A stretch of 51,101 bases of DNA from Thermoflexus hugenholtzii JAD2 (GCA_945865725.1 CAMBEO010000001.1:1-51101); one strand, 5' to 3'. Counted from the stretch's first letter, positions 29,559-40,299 are shown. Notes: generated from the letters alone by a model not told the origin. Translations and numbers: made by a program.

Positions 29559-32225
29559 ATGCAGGATTCCTCCGAAGACCAACCCCTCGACGGCGCGGCA
29601 GGCGCCAATGGCGCCGGCACCAACGCGAACGCGGCCCCCCCGACCGAAAGCGCCTCGACCGACGGCACCGCGCAAGGAGGTACCGTCGAACCAGTCCTCA
29701 TCGAGGACCAGATGCGCACCGCGTACCTCGACTACGCGCTGAGCGTCATCGTCGGCCGTGCCTTCCCCGATGCCCGCGACGGCCTCAAGCCCGTCCAGCG
29801 GCGCGTCCTCTACACGATGCACGAGGAAGGCATCCGCGCCAACACCGCCTACAAGAAGTCCGCCCGCGCCGTCGGCAACGTCATCGCCAAGTACCACCCC
29901 CACGGCGAGTCCGCGGTCTACGACGCCCTCGTCCGCATGGCGCAACCCTTCAGCTTGCGCTATCCCCTCGTCGATGGCCAAGGCAACTTCGGGTCGGTCG
30001 ACAACGACCCGCCGGCCGCGATGCGCTACACCGAGGCGCGCCTCACGGCGGTCGCCGAGGAACTCATCGCCGACATCGACAAGGACACGATCGACTTCAA
30101 CGACAACTTCGACGCCACCGAGAAGGAACCGGCCGTCTTGCCCGGCAAGATGCCGAACCTCCTCCTCAACGGCGCCGAGGGCATCGCCGTCGGCATGGCG
30201 ACCAAGATCCCGCCGCACAACCTGCGAGAACTCGCCGCGGGCATCACCTACCTGATCGACCACCCTGACGCGGGCGTCGACGACCTGATGCGCTTCGTTC
30301 CCGGGCCGGACTTCCCGACCGCCGGCTTCATCATCGGCACCCGCGGCATCCGCGAGGCCTACGCCACCGGCAAGGGCCGCATCATCGTCCGCGCCAAGAT
30401 GGACGCCGAGGAGACGGATCGCGGCGGTTTCCGCCTCATCGTCACCGAGTTGCCGTACCAGGTCAACAAGGCCACCCTGCAGGAGAAGATCGTCGAGCTG
30501 GTCAAGGACAAGAAGCTTGACGGCATCTCCGACATGCGCGACGAGTCTGACCGGCGCGGCATGCGCCTCGTCATCGAGCTCAAGCGTGACGCGCGGGTCG
30601 AGGCCGTGCGCAACAACCTCCTCAAGCACACCACTCTCGAGACGTCGTTCAACGTCAACATGGTCGCGGTCATCGGCCAGCAGCCAAAGGTCCTGACCCT
30701 CGCGACCGCCCTGCAGTGCTACATCGACTACCGCGTCGACGTCATCTCCCGGAGGACGCGCCACGAGCTGCGCCGCTCGCGCGACCGCGCCCACGTCGTC
30801 GAGGGCTTGAGCATCGCGCTCGACCGCCTGGACGAGGTCATCGCCGCCATCAGGGCCGCCTCCTCCGTCGAGGAGGCCCGCACCGCCCTCGTCGATGGCT
30901 TCGGCCTTTCCGAGGTGCAGGCCAACGCGATCCTCGACATGCAGTTGCGCCGCCTCACCAGCCTCGAGCACCAGAAGTTGCGCGACGAGCTGGAAGAGAT
31001 GCACCGGCGCATCGCCGACCTGGAGGACATCATCGGCACGCCGGCGCGCGTCCGCCAGATCATCAAGGACGAGCTCGCCGAACTTGCGGCGAAGCACGGC
31101 GACGACCGCCGCACGGAGATCGTCCCCGGCGAGGACGGCTTCCTCTCCGAGGCCGACCTCCAGCCCCGCCGGTCGGTCCTCGCCTGCCTGACCGACCGGG
31201 GATATGCCAAGCGCATGCTTCCCGACGCGTACGTGCAGCAGTCACGCGGCGGTCGCGGTCGCCGCGGCATGGCCACCCGGGACGATGACCACGTCAAGGT
31301 CCTCACCCTCGCCAGTACCCACGACTACGTCATGTTCTTCACCGACCGTGGCCGCGTCCTCCGCACCCGCGTCTGGAACCTCCCCGAGGTCCAACCCGCG
31401 GCGCGCGGCACGTCCATCGTCAACCTCGTCAGCCTCGACACCGACGAGAAGGTCTCGAGCGTCCTCATCGTTCGCGACGGCGAGACCGAGGGCAACCTCG
31501 TCTTCGCCACGCGCCGCGGCGAGATCAAGCGCACCGCCCTCGCCGATTTCGCCCACCTTCGCCAGAACGGCCTCAAGACGATGGACCTTGAGGACGGTGA
31601 CGAGATCGGGTGGGTCGTCCGCACGTCCGGCGACGACCGCCTTGCCCTCGTGACCGCCCACGGCATGGCCATCTCCTTCCATGAGTCCGACTTGCGCGTC
31701 AGCGGTCGAACCAGCGGGGGCGTCCGCGGCATCCGCCTCGACGAGGACGACCACATCATCGGGTTCGTCCCGTGCCCGACCGGCGGCGCCCTCGTCGTCG
31801 TCGGCCAGAACGGCATCGGGAAGCGCACCCCGTGGGACCGCTTCCGTTTGCAGGGCCGCGGGGGCAAGGGCGTCCGCGCCGCCACCGTCACCGAGGCGAC
31901 CGGCAACCTCGTCGCCGCCGTCTCCGTCACCCCACAGTCCACCGACCTGATGGCGATCACCCGCAACGGCATCGTCATCCGCATGCGCGTCGAGGGCGTC
32001 CGCCTCTGCGGGCGGGTCGCTCGCGGCGTCCGCCTCATGCGCCCTGACGCGGGCGACGAGGTCGTCGCCCTCTCGGCCTTTGGCCCGGGTGACCTCGACT
32101 TCGTCGAGGTGACCGAACCGGTCGCCCCCGACGCCGAGGACCTCTTGGGTGCCGAGGGGCCGGACGACGACACCGAGGGGAACGCCGAGGCGGCGCCCGG
32201 GGCGCCGGTGGCCGACCCGGCCTGA
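29559..32225 (+). CDS. gyrA: DNA gyrase subunit A
   Basis: [52 protein letters not shown], GyrA box QGRGGKG. Confidence 0.97.
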   Translation: MQDSSEDQPLDGAAGANGAGTNANAAPPTESASTDGTAQGGTVEPVLIEDQMRTAYLDYALSVIVGRAFPDARDGLKPVQRRVLYTMHEEGIRANTAYKKSARAVGNVIAKYHPHGESAVYDALVRMAQPFSLRYPLVDGQGNFGSVDNDPPAAMRYTEARLTAVAEELIADIDKDTIDFNDNFDATEKEPAVLPGKMPNLLLNGAEGIAVGMATKIPPHNLRELAAGITYLIDHPDAGVDDLMRFVPGPDFPTAGFIIGTRGIREAYATGKGRIIVRAKMDAEETDRGGFRLIVTELPYQVNKATLQEKIVELVKDKKLDGISDMRDESDRRGMRLVIELKRDARVEAVRNNLLKHTTLETSFNVNMVAVIGQQPKVLTLATALQCYIDYRVDVISRRTRHELRRSRDRAHVVEGLSIALDRLDEVIAAIRAASSVEEARTALVDGFGLSEVQANAILDMQLRRLTSLEHQKLRDELEEMHRRIADLEDIIGTPARVRQIIKDELAELAAKHGDDRRTEIVPGEDGFLSEADLQPRRSVLACLTDRGYAKRMLPDAYVQQSRGGRGRRGMATRDDDHVKVLTLASTHDYVMFFTDRGRVLRTRVWNLPEVQPAARGTSIVNLVSLDTDEKVSSVLIVRDGETEGNLVFATRRGEIKRTALADFAHLRQNGLKTMDLEDGDEIGWVVRTSGDDRLALVTAHGMAISFHESDLRVSGRTSGGVRGIRLDEDDHIIGFVPCPTGGALVVVGQNGIGKRTPWDRFRLQGRGGKGVRAATVTEATGNLVAAVSVTPQSTDLMAITRNGIVIRMRVEGVRLCGRVARGVRLMRPDAGDEVVALSAFGPGDLDFVEVTEPVAPDAEDLLGAEGPDDDTEGNAEAAPGAPVADPA

Positions 32226-32237
32226 CGCCAACCGGGC

Positions 32238-32272
32238 GCGGCGGGTCACCCAGGCTTAGGGTGACCCGCCGC
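32238..32272. terminator. bidirectional hairpin between convergent gyrA and mnmG
   Basis: gcggcgggtcaccc aggctta gggtgacccgccgc; 14-bp stem, 7-nt loop. Confidence 0.65.
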
Positions 32273-32287
32273 ATCTGCCCGGCGTGT

Positions 32288-34354
32288 CTACCTGGCCTTC
32301 AACCGGACGAGCAACACGGCGACATCGGCCGGCGTCACGCCGGGAATCCGCGACGCCTGACCGACCGTGACCGGTCGAAACTTCCCCAGGCGTTCGCGCG
32401 CCTCGGCGCGCAGGCCCCGCACCGCCCCGATGTCGAGGGTGCTCGGAATCGCGACCTCGTCCATTCGCGCCGTGCGCGCCACCTCATCCACTTGCCGGCG
32501 CACGTAGCCCGAGTACTTCGCCTCCACCTCGACCGCGGCGGCCACGTCGTCGTCCACGCCGAGGCGCAGGGCGTCGTCGCCCAGGGCCCCGAGGAAGGCG
32601 ATGCCGACATCGGGGCGGCACAGGTACTCGCGCGCGGTGCACGCACGCGCGACCGGCGGGAACCCGAGCGCGTGCAACGCGTCCTCGTGCGACGGCAGGA
32701 CGCGCGCGCGCCCGATGGCGGCGAGGAGCGACGCGATGCGGTCGCGCTTCGCCTCGACCGCCGCCGCCCGGCCTGGCCCGACGAGGCCAATCGCGACCGC
32801 CTCCGGCACGAGGCGGAGGTCAGCATTGTCGTGACGCAGTAGCAGGCGATGTTCCGCGCGTGCCGTGTGCACCCGGTACGGCTCGTCGTGCGTCGCCGTC
32901 GTCAGGTCGTCGACAAGCACGCCGAGGTAGGACGTCGACCGGCGGACGTGCCACGGGTCCCACGGCACGTCGCACGCACCCGGTCGTACACGAAGCGCCC
33001 GCGCCCGCAATGCCGCGTTCGCCCCCGCAAGCAGTCCCTGCGCCGCCGCCTCCTCGTAGCCCGACGTGCCGTTCACCTGCCCCGCCAGGAACAGGCCGGC
33101 CACCGAGCGGTTCTCGAGGTGCGGCCACGACTGGTCGGCGGGCACGTGGTCGTACTCCACGGCATAGCCGGGACGCAGGATCCGCGCCGTGGCAAGCGCC
33201 GGGATCGCCGCCAGCATCGCCGCCTGCACGTCGTCCGGCAAGCTCGTGTTCGCCCCCTGCACGTAGACCCACTCGGTCTCGAACCCCTCCGGCTCGAGGA
33301 ACAACTGGTGGCGGGGCTTCTCCGCGAAGCGCACGACCTTCGCCTCGATCGACGGGCAGTAGCGCGGGCCGGGCGCCGTGATCGTGCCGTCGTAGGTCGG
33401 GGCACGATGCAGGTTCGCGCGGATGAGGTCATGCACCGCCGGCGTCGTATGCACGAGGTAGCACGGCACTTGCACGCGCCACCCGTCACGGTCGACCCCC
33501 GGGTACGCCGGGTGCGGCACGCCAGTGATGACCTCCCCGCGCGCCGCCGGGTCGTGCCCGAACCACAGCGGCACGGGACTGCCCGGTTGCTGTTCCGTTC
33601 GCGAGAAGTCGATCGTGCGCGCATCAACGCGGGGAGGCGTGCCCGTCTTGTGGCGCGCCGTGCGCAGGCCAAGCGCGCCGAGGTTGCCCGACAGGCCGGT
33701 CGCCGGGGCCTCGCCATGGCGTCCGCCCGCCTCGACGAGGTTGCCCCGCACGAGGCGCCCCTCGAGGAACGTTCCCGCCGTCAGGACGACCGCACGCGCG
33801 GCCACGCGTTCGCCGGCCGCCGTGACGACGCCGACGGCAACGTGGCTTGGCCCCGGCGCACCGGGAGGCGACCCGGGAGGCGCACCGGGAGGCGACCCGG
33901 GAGTGACCGTGACGAGGCCGGTCACCATCGCACGCCGCCGGGTCACGTTCGGGTGAGCACCGAGCATCTCGGCGGCGGCGGTCGCGTATCGCGCCTTGTC
34001 GACCTGCGCCCGCAAGGCACGGACGGCCGCGCCCTTCCCGGTGTTCAGCATCCGCACCTGCACGGCCGTGCGGTCGGCGAGGATGCCCATCGCGCCCCCG
34101 AGGGCGTCGATCTCGCGCACGAGGTGACCCTTGGCCGGGCCACCCACCGACGGGTTGCAGGGCATCGCCGCGGCCGTGCCGGGGTCAGCGGTCAGGACGA
34201 GGACGCGGCTGCCCATGCGGGCCGCGGCGAGGGCCGCCTCGAGGCCCGCATGCCCCGCCCCGATGACGACCACGTCCCAGATGCCATCGCCATCGCCGTC
34301 CCACCATTCCGGGGCCGGCACGGTGCGGTCTCCCGTCGGGACCGGTCCTGCCAT
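32288..34354 (-). CDS. mnmG: tRNA uridine-5-carboxymethylaminomethyl modification enzyme
   Basis: WDVVVIGAGHAGLEAALAAARMG, MPCNPSVGGPAKGHLVREIDALGG, RYCPSIEAKVVRF, YEEAAAQGLLAGANAA. Confidence 0.96.
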   Translation of the reverse strand: MAGPVPTGDRTVPAPEWWDGDGDGIWDVVVIGAGHAGLEAALAAARMGSRVLVLTADPGTAAAMPCNPSVGGPAKGHLVREIDALGGAMGILADRTAVQVRMLNTGKGAAVRALRAQVDKARYATAAAEMLGAHPNVTRRRAMVTGLVTVTPGSPPGAPPGSPPGAPGPSHVAVGVVTAAGERVAARAVVLTAGTFLEGRLVRGNLVEAGGRHGEAPATGLSGNLGALGLRTARHKTGTPPRVDARTIDFSRTEQQPGSPVPLWFGHDPAARGEVITGVPHPAYPGVDRDGWRVQVPCYLVHTTPAVHDLIRANLHRAPTYDGTITAPGPRYCPSIEAKVVRFAEKPRHQLFLEPEGFETEWVYVQGANTSLPDDVQAAMLAAIPALATARILRPGYAVEYDHVPADQSWPHLENRSVAGLFLAGQVNGTSGYEEAAAQGLLAGANAALRARALRVRPGACDVPWDPWHVRRSTSYLGVLVDDLTTATHDEPYRVHTARAEHRLLLRHDNADLRLVPEAVAIGLVGPGRAAAVEAKRDRIASLLAAIGRARVLPSHEDALHALGFPPVARACTAREYLCRPDVGIAFLGALGDDALRLGVDDDVAAAVEVEAKYSGYVRRQVDEVARTARMDEVAIPSTLDIGAVRGLRAEARERLGKFRPVTVGQASRIPGVTPADVAVLLVRLKAR
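33856..33903. repeat. two perfect copies of a 24-bp repeat inside mnmG
   Basis: gcgcaccgggaggcgacccgggag x2, encoding Pro/Gly-rich GSPPGAPPGSPPGAP. Confidence 0.9.
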
Positions 34355-34435
34355 GCCCCGAGTGTACGGACGTCTCGCGCCGCGTCCATGACAGGCCAAC
34401 GGGGAGCGCCCCGCCGCACCGGCATCGCCCGGGGG

Positions 34436-34523
34436 CGGTCCGACTGGGAGCGCCGCGTCCCGCCGCCATCGCCACGGGTCGGTCCGACTGGGAGCGCCGC
34501 GTCCCGCCGGCATCGCCACGGGT
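34436..34523. repeat. tandem repeat, 44-bp unit x2 plus a degenerate partial copy
   Basis: cggtccgactgggagcgccgcgtcccgccgScatcgccacgggt twice in the mnmG/34615 divergent intergenic region. Confidence 0.9.
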
Positions 34524-34614
34524 GCGCGCGTGCTAGCCTCTCCCCCGTCGATGCCCGGCGTCGGCACCTCACCGGACGGGGCCTCGCGCGCACGCGGGCG
34601 CCTGGAACCCCCCG

Positions 34615-35331
34615 ATGTTGCTGGAAGCCTACGTCCTCCCCGACACCGACGGCGCGACAGGCGTGGTCTTCCTGCAACCGCGCCCACTATCGCGCGAGGC
34701 GCCCGCCGCCCGACGTGGCACGACCGCGCTGACGCTCGCGGTCTACGCTCCCGGGATCGTCGCGCCAGGCGACCTGGCCCTGGCCACCGCCGCCCTCGCT
34801 ACGGCGGCCGGCGAGGGGATCGGGACGGCCGCGCGGTGGCGCGTGCGCCTCGCCATCTGGTGGCTGGGAGGTCTCGCCGCCACCGCCGGCCTCGTCTGGC
34901 GCGCCCTCGACGCCGGCCCCGGCATCGCCTTCATGGCGGCGATCGCGGGCTTCCTTGCCTTGCCGCCCCTCTGGACGATCGACGACCGCCCGCACCAGTG
35001 GTGGCGTGGCCTCCTCGCCTGGCCTTCGCGTCGCGGCCGCCTCGACGGGCGATCGGCTGCCAACCTTGCCCGAGGCTTCGCCACGATCGAGACCGTTCCC
35101 GGCACCGATGCCGACACGCTCGACCAGGTCACCGCCCTCTGGGCGATGGCGCGCCGCGCCGAGGGATCGCCATCGAGCCGCCTCGCCGCGATGGCCTCGC
35201 ACTGTCGCGACCGCGGCTGGAACCACGTTGGCGCGTGGTATGCCGCCCGCACCGCCGCCGAACGAAGGCGCGCCGCCTCGGCGACAGACGGGTCGGCACG
35301 ATGGACGACCTTCGAGGGCGCGAACCGATGA
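34615..35331 (+). CDS. hypothetical membrane protein (gene 1 of three-gene cluster)
   Basis: About two TM segments (WWLGGLAATAGLVW..GIAFMAAIAGFLALP); stop overlaps next start (ATGA). Confidence 0.65.
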   Translation: MLLEAYVLPDTDGATGVVFLQPRPLSREAPAARRGTTALTLAVYAPGIVAPGDLALATAALATAAGEGIGTAARWRVRLAIWWLGGLAATAGLVWRALDAGPGIAFMAAIAGFLALPPLWTIDDRPHQWWRGLLAWPSRRGRLDGRSAANLARGFATIETVPGTDADTLDQVTALWAMARRAEGSPSSRLAAMASHCRDRGWNHVGAWYAARTAAERRRAASATDGSARWTTFEGANR

Positions 35332-36530
35332 GCGCCGGCATGCCTCCCGCCCAGCTTTCCGGGCCGGTCGTTCCCGTCTGGCTCGCCCCGTGGCCGGGCG
35401 GGGGCGAGGTCCTCCTCCTGCCCCGCGAGTCGCTCCGGGCGCTCGCCGCCCTCGGCGCCACCCTCGCGTCCGCCCCTGCCACGCCGACGATCGCCATCCT
35501 CTCCCACGACGTGGGGGCGGCCGACGGCCCGGCGATTGCGACGGCCGCTCGCGACCTAGTTCGCCGGGCTGTCGCGACGACCGTCGTACACCACCTGCCG
35601 GCCGCGATCGATGGCACTCGCCATCGGATCGCGCAACTCCTCGTCGCCACGGGCGTCTTGCTCCTCGCCTTCCGACCGGGCGTGGAGTTCGAACACGCGG
35701 TCCAGGTCGCGGTCAGCCTCTGGCTCGTCGCCGCCGTTCCTGCGCTGCGCCGCGCGTGGCGCCGTTCGATCACCGCCGTCGCGCGCGACCGGATCGACGC
35801 CCTCCGACTAGCCCTGGGCGCCGAAGTCGACCGACGGTCGACGAGCGCGATGCCCCCGGTCTTCGTCGCCCACCAACCGGCACTCGCAACCCTCGTCGCC
35901 CGTCTCGACCCGGCCACGACGCCGCGTGATGCCGCCCGGATCGCCCGCGACCTCGGTCTCGCCGGCCTCGCCGCGTGCTACGAGGCGGACGGGCGATCAC
36001 CAAGCGTCTCTGGCGGCATGTGGATCCCTGCACCGCGCCCGACCATCCCGGTGCCGGCCGACATCGCCAGTCCCGACCTCCCAGACACTGGACCGACCGG
36101 CGACGTCGCCGCGACCCCGGCGGATGACCTCTCTCTCGCCGCGAGTGTCGCCCCCTCTGCCGTGCCCTTCCTCGAGACGGTGCGTGGGATCGACACCCTG
36201 CCCGACACGCCTCCCCTGCCCGACGCCTCGCTCGTGACCGACGCGCCTCCCGTGGCCGACGCGCCTCCCGTGGCCGACGCGCCTCCCGTGACCGACGCAC
36301 CTCCCGCGCCCGACGCACCTCCCGTGGCCGACGCACCTCCCGTGGCCGACGCACCTCCCGTGGCCGACGCACCTCCCGTGGCCGACGCCTCACCCGTGGC
36401 CGACGCGCCACCCGTGACCGACGCGCCTCCCGTGGCCGACGCGCCTCCCGTGACCGACGCGCCTCCCGTGACCGACGCGCCTCCCGTGACCGACGCGCCT
36501 CCCGCGACCGACACGCCTCCGCACGCCTAG
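35328..36530 (+). CDS. hypothetical membrane protein with C-terminal (DAPPVA/T)n repeat tail
   Basis: ATGA overlap with upstream gene; hydrophobic [12 protein letters not shown] and [12 protein letters not shown]; 18 hexapeptide units at C-terminus. Confidence 0.7.
   Translation: MSAGMPPAQLSGPVVPVWLAPWPGGGEVLLLPRESLRALAALGATLASAPATPTIAILSHDVGAADGPAIATAARDLVRRAVATTVVHHLPAAIDGTRHRIAQLLVATGVLLLAFRPGVEFEHAVQVAVSLWLVAAVPALRRAWRRSITAVARDRIDALRLALGAEVDRRSTSAMPPVFVAHQPALATLVARLDPATTPRDAARIARDLGLAGLAACYEADGRSPSVSGGMWIPAPRPTIPVPADIASPDLPDTGPTGDVAATPADDLSLAASVAPSAVPFLETVRGIDTLPDTPPLPDASLVTDAPPVADAPPVADAPPVTDAPPAPDAPPVADAPPVADAPPVADAPPVADASPVADAPPVTDAPPVADAPPVTDAPPVTDAPPVTDAPPATDTPPHA
36204..36527 (+). 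repeat. in-frame 18-bp tandem repeat, 18 units
   Basis: GAC GCR CCT CCC GTG GCC/ACC repeated; exact multiple of 6 codons to the stop. Confidence 0.92.
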
Positions 36531-36579
36531 GAGTACGCCGACGGACCTCTTCGCAACGCCGAACCCGGGTGACCCGCGC

Positions 36580-37461
36580 GTGCCCGGGGCCAACCCCGCC
36601 ACGTGGCAGGCATCGTTCGCGTCATGGACGGAATCCGGTGCCGTCGAGGCCCTGTCAATCGACGGTGCCTTCCCCGGTTCCTCCCGGCATGCCTATCGGC
36701 TGGGCACTCCCGGTGCCCGCGAACACGCATGGGTCATCTGCGACGGCGACGCCACCGGGGGCGTTCGCGCCGCCTGGGCCGTGATCGAGGCACTCGCAGG
36801 CACGCGCCTCTCACGCTTCCGTCAACTCCTCCTCGGCCGCGCCCGGGTCACCGTCGTCCTGCCTGACCCGGCGGCGCCACCGCTCCGCGCCGGCCTCCCA
36901 GTCCTCGATGCCCAGTCCCCGGCCGTCGAGGTAGGCGTCCTCGCCGCGTTCGAGATCGACCCGCCGACGATCGTCTTGCACGCACAGGACTTCGGCGACC
37001 CGGCACGCCGCGGATCGTCCGCATCAGGGCGCGTGGTCGAAAGCTTTCCGATCGCCATCGACCTGCACCGGTCCCTTGGCGAGGGCATCCTGAAGCGCCG
37101 GAACTGGCGAGGCGCCCGGACGACCCAGGCACGCGCTATCGCCGACCACCCTGACGCGCGCATCGGCGCGGCGGCGGCCGCCGCCGCCATCAAGTCCGGC
37201 CATGTCCTGCGCGACGTGCCGACCGGGATTCTCCGGCGCGACGCGCCGGGCACCGTCCGCATCGCTCCCGGACGCTACGTTCCGACGATGGCGTGGCGCC
37301 GCCTCGGCGCGTCGTGCCTCGTCGAGGTCGCCCACGCCCGGTTCGGCGTGCACGGCGTCACGATCCAGGCCTTCGAAGGCTCGACTTCCGGGCGCACCGG
37401 GACCATCCTCGCAATCGCGGAGGGCACCCTGCTCGCACGCCTCAGGCTCAGCGAGGACTAG
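36580..37461 (+). CDS. hypothetical protein (gene 3 of cluster)
   Basis: 293-aa ORF, GTG start, same strand directly after 36530; no family recognised. Confidence 0.6.
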   Translation: MPGANPATWQASFASWTESGAVEALSIDGAFPGSSRHAYRLGTPGAREHAWVICDGDATGGVRAAWAVIEALAGTRLSRFRQLLLGRARVTVVLPDPAAPPLRAGLPVLDAQSPAVEVGVLAAFEIDPPTIVLHAQDFGDPARRGSSASGRVVESFPIAIDLHRSLGEGILKRRNWRGARTTQARAIADHPDARIGAAAAAAAIKSGHVLRDVPTGILRRDAPGTVRIAPGRYVPTMAWRRLGASCLVEVAHARFGVHGVTIQAFEGSTSGRTGTILAIAEGTLLARLRLSED

Positions 37462-37535
37462 GAGCCGGTCCGATAATCGCAGGGACGGCCAAGACGTCCG
37501 GCCGGCGACTGGGGCGCGTGCCCATCGGGGATTCT

Positions 37536-37558
37536 GGTCCGCGGGCATCCCTGCCCGC
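37536..37558 (+). repeat. GGTCCGCGGGCATCCYTGCCCGC palindromic element copy
   Basis: ggtccgcgggcatccctgcccgc. Confidence 0.75.
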
Positions 37559-37650
37559 AGGGGCGGGGGGAGCGCAGGCCGTTCCCGGTTCGCCATCTGG
37601 TAGCCGTCCGGGAGGCCTTGCCCTTAGGTGATCGTCCCACGGCGGCAGGG

Positions 37651-37672
37651 CGGGCAAAAATGCCCGCGGACC
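37651..37672 (-). repeat. inverted copy of the same palindromic element
   Basis: cgggcaaaaatgcccgcggacc = reverse complement of ggtccgcgggcatttttgcccg. Confidence 0.7.
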
Positions 37673-37773
37673 ACATCTCGCGCCCCAAGACGGGGCTGGT
37701 CGCCGACCATTCCCACCGACCGCCGAAATGTCGGGCAGGCTCCTATGCCTCACGCCTCAAGGAGGCGCCCCGG

Positions 37774-38016
37774 CTACAGGCCACCCCCGTGGACGCGTTC
37801 GACGTCGAGGAGGTCGCGCAGGTAGTCGCCCGCGACGCGCACCTTCCAAAACAGGTCGCTGTCGAGGTGTTCGATCACGGAGAAGGCGCCAAGACGCACG
37901 GCAATGCCGTGGACACGCGCCAATGCCGCCTCGGCTTCGTTCAGCGAGACCAGCATCTCACCGATCTGCCGGTAAACCTCGACATCGTCCACCGGAAGCA
38001 AGTCGTCGTCCCGCAC
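37774..38016 (-). CDS. small hypothetical protein
   Basis: VRDDDLLPVDDVEVYRQIGEMLVSLNEAEAALARVHGIAVRLG..., GTG start; protein-like composition. Confidence 0.4.
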   Translation of the reverse strand: MRDDDLLPVDDVEVYRQIGEMLVSLNEAEAALARVHGIAVRLGAFSVIEHLDSDLFWKVRVAGDYLRDLLDVERVHGGGL

Positions 38017-38174
38017 CGGAAGACGATAGCAGCCCCTCCCGCGGCGCCACGAAAACCCGTCCGGTCCCGCCGCGTTGCCGCTAGGTTGCCGCACTCGCAT
38101 GCCGTATCTTTGGCGCGGCCGCCGCGATCCGGCCGCGCGTTGTCGCTCACAAAGCCTCCGGAGCGGTGCCACCC

Positions 38175-38666
38175 ATGCAACAGACCGGCCACGCCGATGC
38201 CACCGAACGGGTCACCCTCGACCTCTCTCGCGAGGAACTGGACGACCTGATCGGCCACCTTCGCACCGGCACGCACCTTCGCCCGGGCCTTCCGCGACAA
38301 CAGCGCCTGCTCGCAAAGTTGCGGGGATTCGGCCATGCGGTCCGCGAGGACGACGGGATCGGCACCGACTCGGCCGTCTGCCCGATGGAACGGGACACGC
38401 CCGACGACGTGGGATGGCTTGCCGGGTGGGTGCATGGTCGCCTTCAGGAGTTGACCGACGGCGACGAGCGCGCCGTCGTCTGGAAGCAGGCGCACCTCGT
38501 GCGCTTCCTCCTCGGGCGCATGCACGACTGGTTCAGCGAGACCGACCAGCCGACCCTCGCCGCCGCCAGTTTCATGGCCGAGGGGCAGGTCGCGCACGTC
38601 GCGCGCTACCTCGAACACGCCTCCTCGTGCGAGGCCGACGACCTCCATCCCCCGCGCCGCGCGTAG
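38175..38666 (+). CDS. hypothetical protein
   Basis: MQQTGHADATERVTLDLSREELDDLIGHLRTG...; balanced composition. Confidence 0.55.
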   Translation: MQQTGHADATERVTLDLSREELDDLIGHLRTGTHLRPGLPRQQRLLAKLRGFGHAVREDDGIGTDSAVCPMERDTPDDVGWLAGWVHGRLQELTDGDERAVVWKQAHLVRFLLGRMHDWFSETDQPTLAAASFMAEGQVAHVARYLEHASSCEADDLHPPRRA

Positions 38667-38768
38667 CCTCGTTCGGGGGGCGCGCTTCGAGTTCCCCGTG
38701 GCGCGCCATCCCTCGGCAACGCTGAAGGTGACCGGCCGGCGCGGTCAGTACTCGGTGCGCTCGTCCAC

Positions 38769-39713
38769 TCAGTACCCGGCGTGCTTGTCCACCACGTTTT
38801 GGAGCGCCTCGCCCCGGACGAAGCGCCCCACGTTCTCGAGGAGCACCTCGTAGCGCCGGTCCTCGAGGTGCGCCCCGACCCCCGCCGTATGCGGCGTCAC
38901 GATGACGTTCGGCATCCCCCACAACACGTGGTCGGCAGCGAGCGGTTCCACCTCGAAGACGTCGAGGGCCGCCCCGGCGAGGTGGCCCGACTCGAGGGCG
39001 GCGACGAGCGGGTCGAGCCGCACGACGCGTCCGCGCCCGATGTTGATGAAGTACGCGCCGGCCTTCATGCGCGCGAACTTCTCCGCGTCGAACAGTCCGC
39101 GCGTCTCCGGCGTCTCCGGCGCGCACACGACCACGAAGTCGCTCGCCGCCAGAAGGTCGTCGAGCCGGTCGGCGCCCCACAACTCGTCAACTTCCGGCGG
39201 TCGCACGACCAGGCGCGGGTCGACCGCCAGGATCCGCAGGCCGTGCGGGCGCGCGCGACGCGCCACGCCGGCCCCGATGCCTCCGAGGCCGACGATCCCG
39301 AGCGTCATGCGCGTCAGGTCATGGACCCGTACCTCATCGAACGCCCACCGCCGCTCGAGTTGGCGCCGGAACATCGCGTGCATGTCCCGCGCGAAGCAGA
39401 GGACGTACGCCATCACCTGGTCGGGGATCATGTCGTGGAAGATGCCCCGCATGTTCGTCACCACGACCGGGTGCGCTTGCAACTCGGGGAAGAAGTAGCG
39501 CTCCAGTCCCGCCATCGGCGTCTGGATCCACTGCAAGCCGGTCGCCGCCGCGAGGATGCGGGGCGTCATGTTCCCGAAGAAGGCGTCGGCACCCCCGACC
39601 CTCGCGATCGCCTCGTCCTCGGTCGTGGAAACCTCGACCGTGACGTCGGCGACATCGGCCCGCAGGCGGGGCGCCCACCGGGGCCCGTCCGGCCCGTGCA
39701 AGAGGATCTGCAT
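38769..39713 (-). CDS. D-2-hydroxyacid dehydrogenase
   Basis: TLGIVGLGGIGAGVARRA, NIGRGRVVRLDPLVAALESGHLAGAALDVFEVEPL, PNVIVTPHTAG. Confidence 0.92.
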   Translation of the reverse strand: MQILLHGPDGPRWAPRLRADVADVTVEVSTTEDEAIARVGGADAFFGNMTPRILAAATGLQWIQTPMAGLERYFFPELQAHPVVVTNMRGIFHDMIPDQVMAYVLCFARDMHAMFRRQLERRWAFDEVRVHDLTRMTLGIVGLGGIGAGVARRARPHGLRILAVDPRLVVRPPEVDELWGADRLDDLLAASDFVVVCAPETPETRGLFDAEKFARMKAGAYFINIGRGRVVRLDPLVAALESGHLAGAALDVFEVEPLAADHVLWGMPNVIVTPHTAGVGAHLEDRRYEVLLENVGRFVRGEALQNVVDKHAGY

Positions 39714-39729
39714 CGTCCCGTGCCCTTCC

Positions 39730-40152
39730 CTACGCGTGCGGGCGCCGCTCGAAGAACTCGACCGGGTTGCCCTCGGGGTCGGCGACGAAGCACAGCTTTG
39801 CCGTCGCCGTCGTCCACGCCATCGTCGCCGGGCCGGAGGTGATGGCCACCCCCTTCTCCTGCAAGTACGCCACCCATGCGTCGAGGTCGGGCACGCGCAG
39901 GGCGAGGTGGTGGATGCCTGCGCGCGCGCCGGCCTCCTCGCGCGGTGCGAAGTCCGGTCGGTGCACCAGTTCCACGTGCCCCGCGCGACCCATCTCAAGC
40001 AGCACCAGCGTCACGCCGGTCGCCGTCACCACGCGGTCGAACTCGGGCAGGCCAAGCAGGTCGCGATAGAAGGCGACGGCCGCATCGAGGTCGCGGACGC
40101 GGATGCCGACATGCTCGACCTGCAGGATGGGCGGGGGGCCTTCAACGGTCAT
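39730..40152 (-). CDS. VOC-superfamily (glyoxalase/bleomycin-resistance-type) protein
   Basis: LQVEHVGIRVRDLDAAVAFYRDLLGLPEF, GIHHLALRVPDLDAWVAYLQEKG, FVADPEGNPVEFFER. Confidence 0.9.
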   Translation of the reverse strand: MTVEGPPPILQVEHVGIRVRDLDAAVAFYRDLLGLPEFDRVVTATGVTLVLLEMGRAGHVELVHRPDFAPREEAGARAGIHHLALRVPDLDAWVAYLQEKGVAITSGPATMAWTTATAKLCFVADPEGNPVEFFERRPHA

Positions 40153-40276
40153 CAGGGCTCTCCTTCGGGCGTCACGCACGCCATGTGAGGGTCTGGTGCA
40201 TGGGCTGCCGGCGGATGCCGGCGTTCCCGGTCGGCGCGCCAGGCGCGCCCCCGTGGCACCTCGCAGGAAATGGGAA

Positions 40277-40299
40277 CGGGCCCGGCGATGCCGGACCCG
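40277..40299 (-). terminator. hairpin downstream of LPNTG beta-propeller gene
   Basis: cgggcccggc gat gccggacccg, about 10-bp stem with one mismatch; approximate coordinates. Confidence 0.45.

Noticed and set aside
29905-29950. Possible quinolone-resistance change in GyrA QRDR
   Set aside because: Motif [17 protein letters not shown] retains the Ser and Asp equivalents of E. coli S83 and D87.
36204-36527. Regular 18-bp repeats as a CRISPR array
   Set aside because: No spacers, contiguous 18-bp units in frame with a protein; coding tandem repeat.
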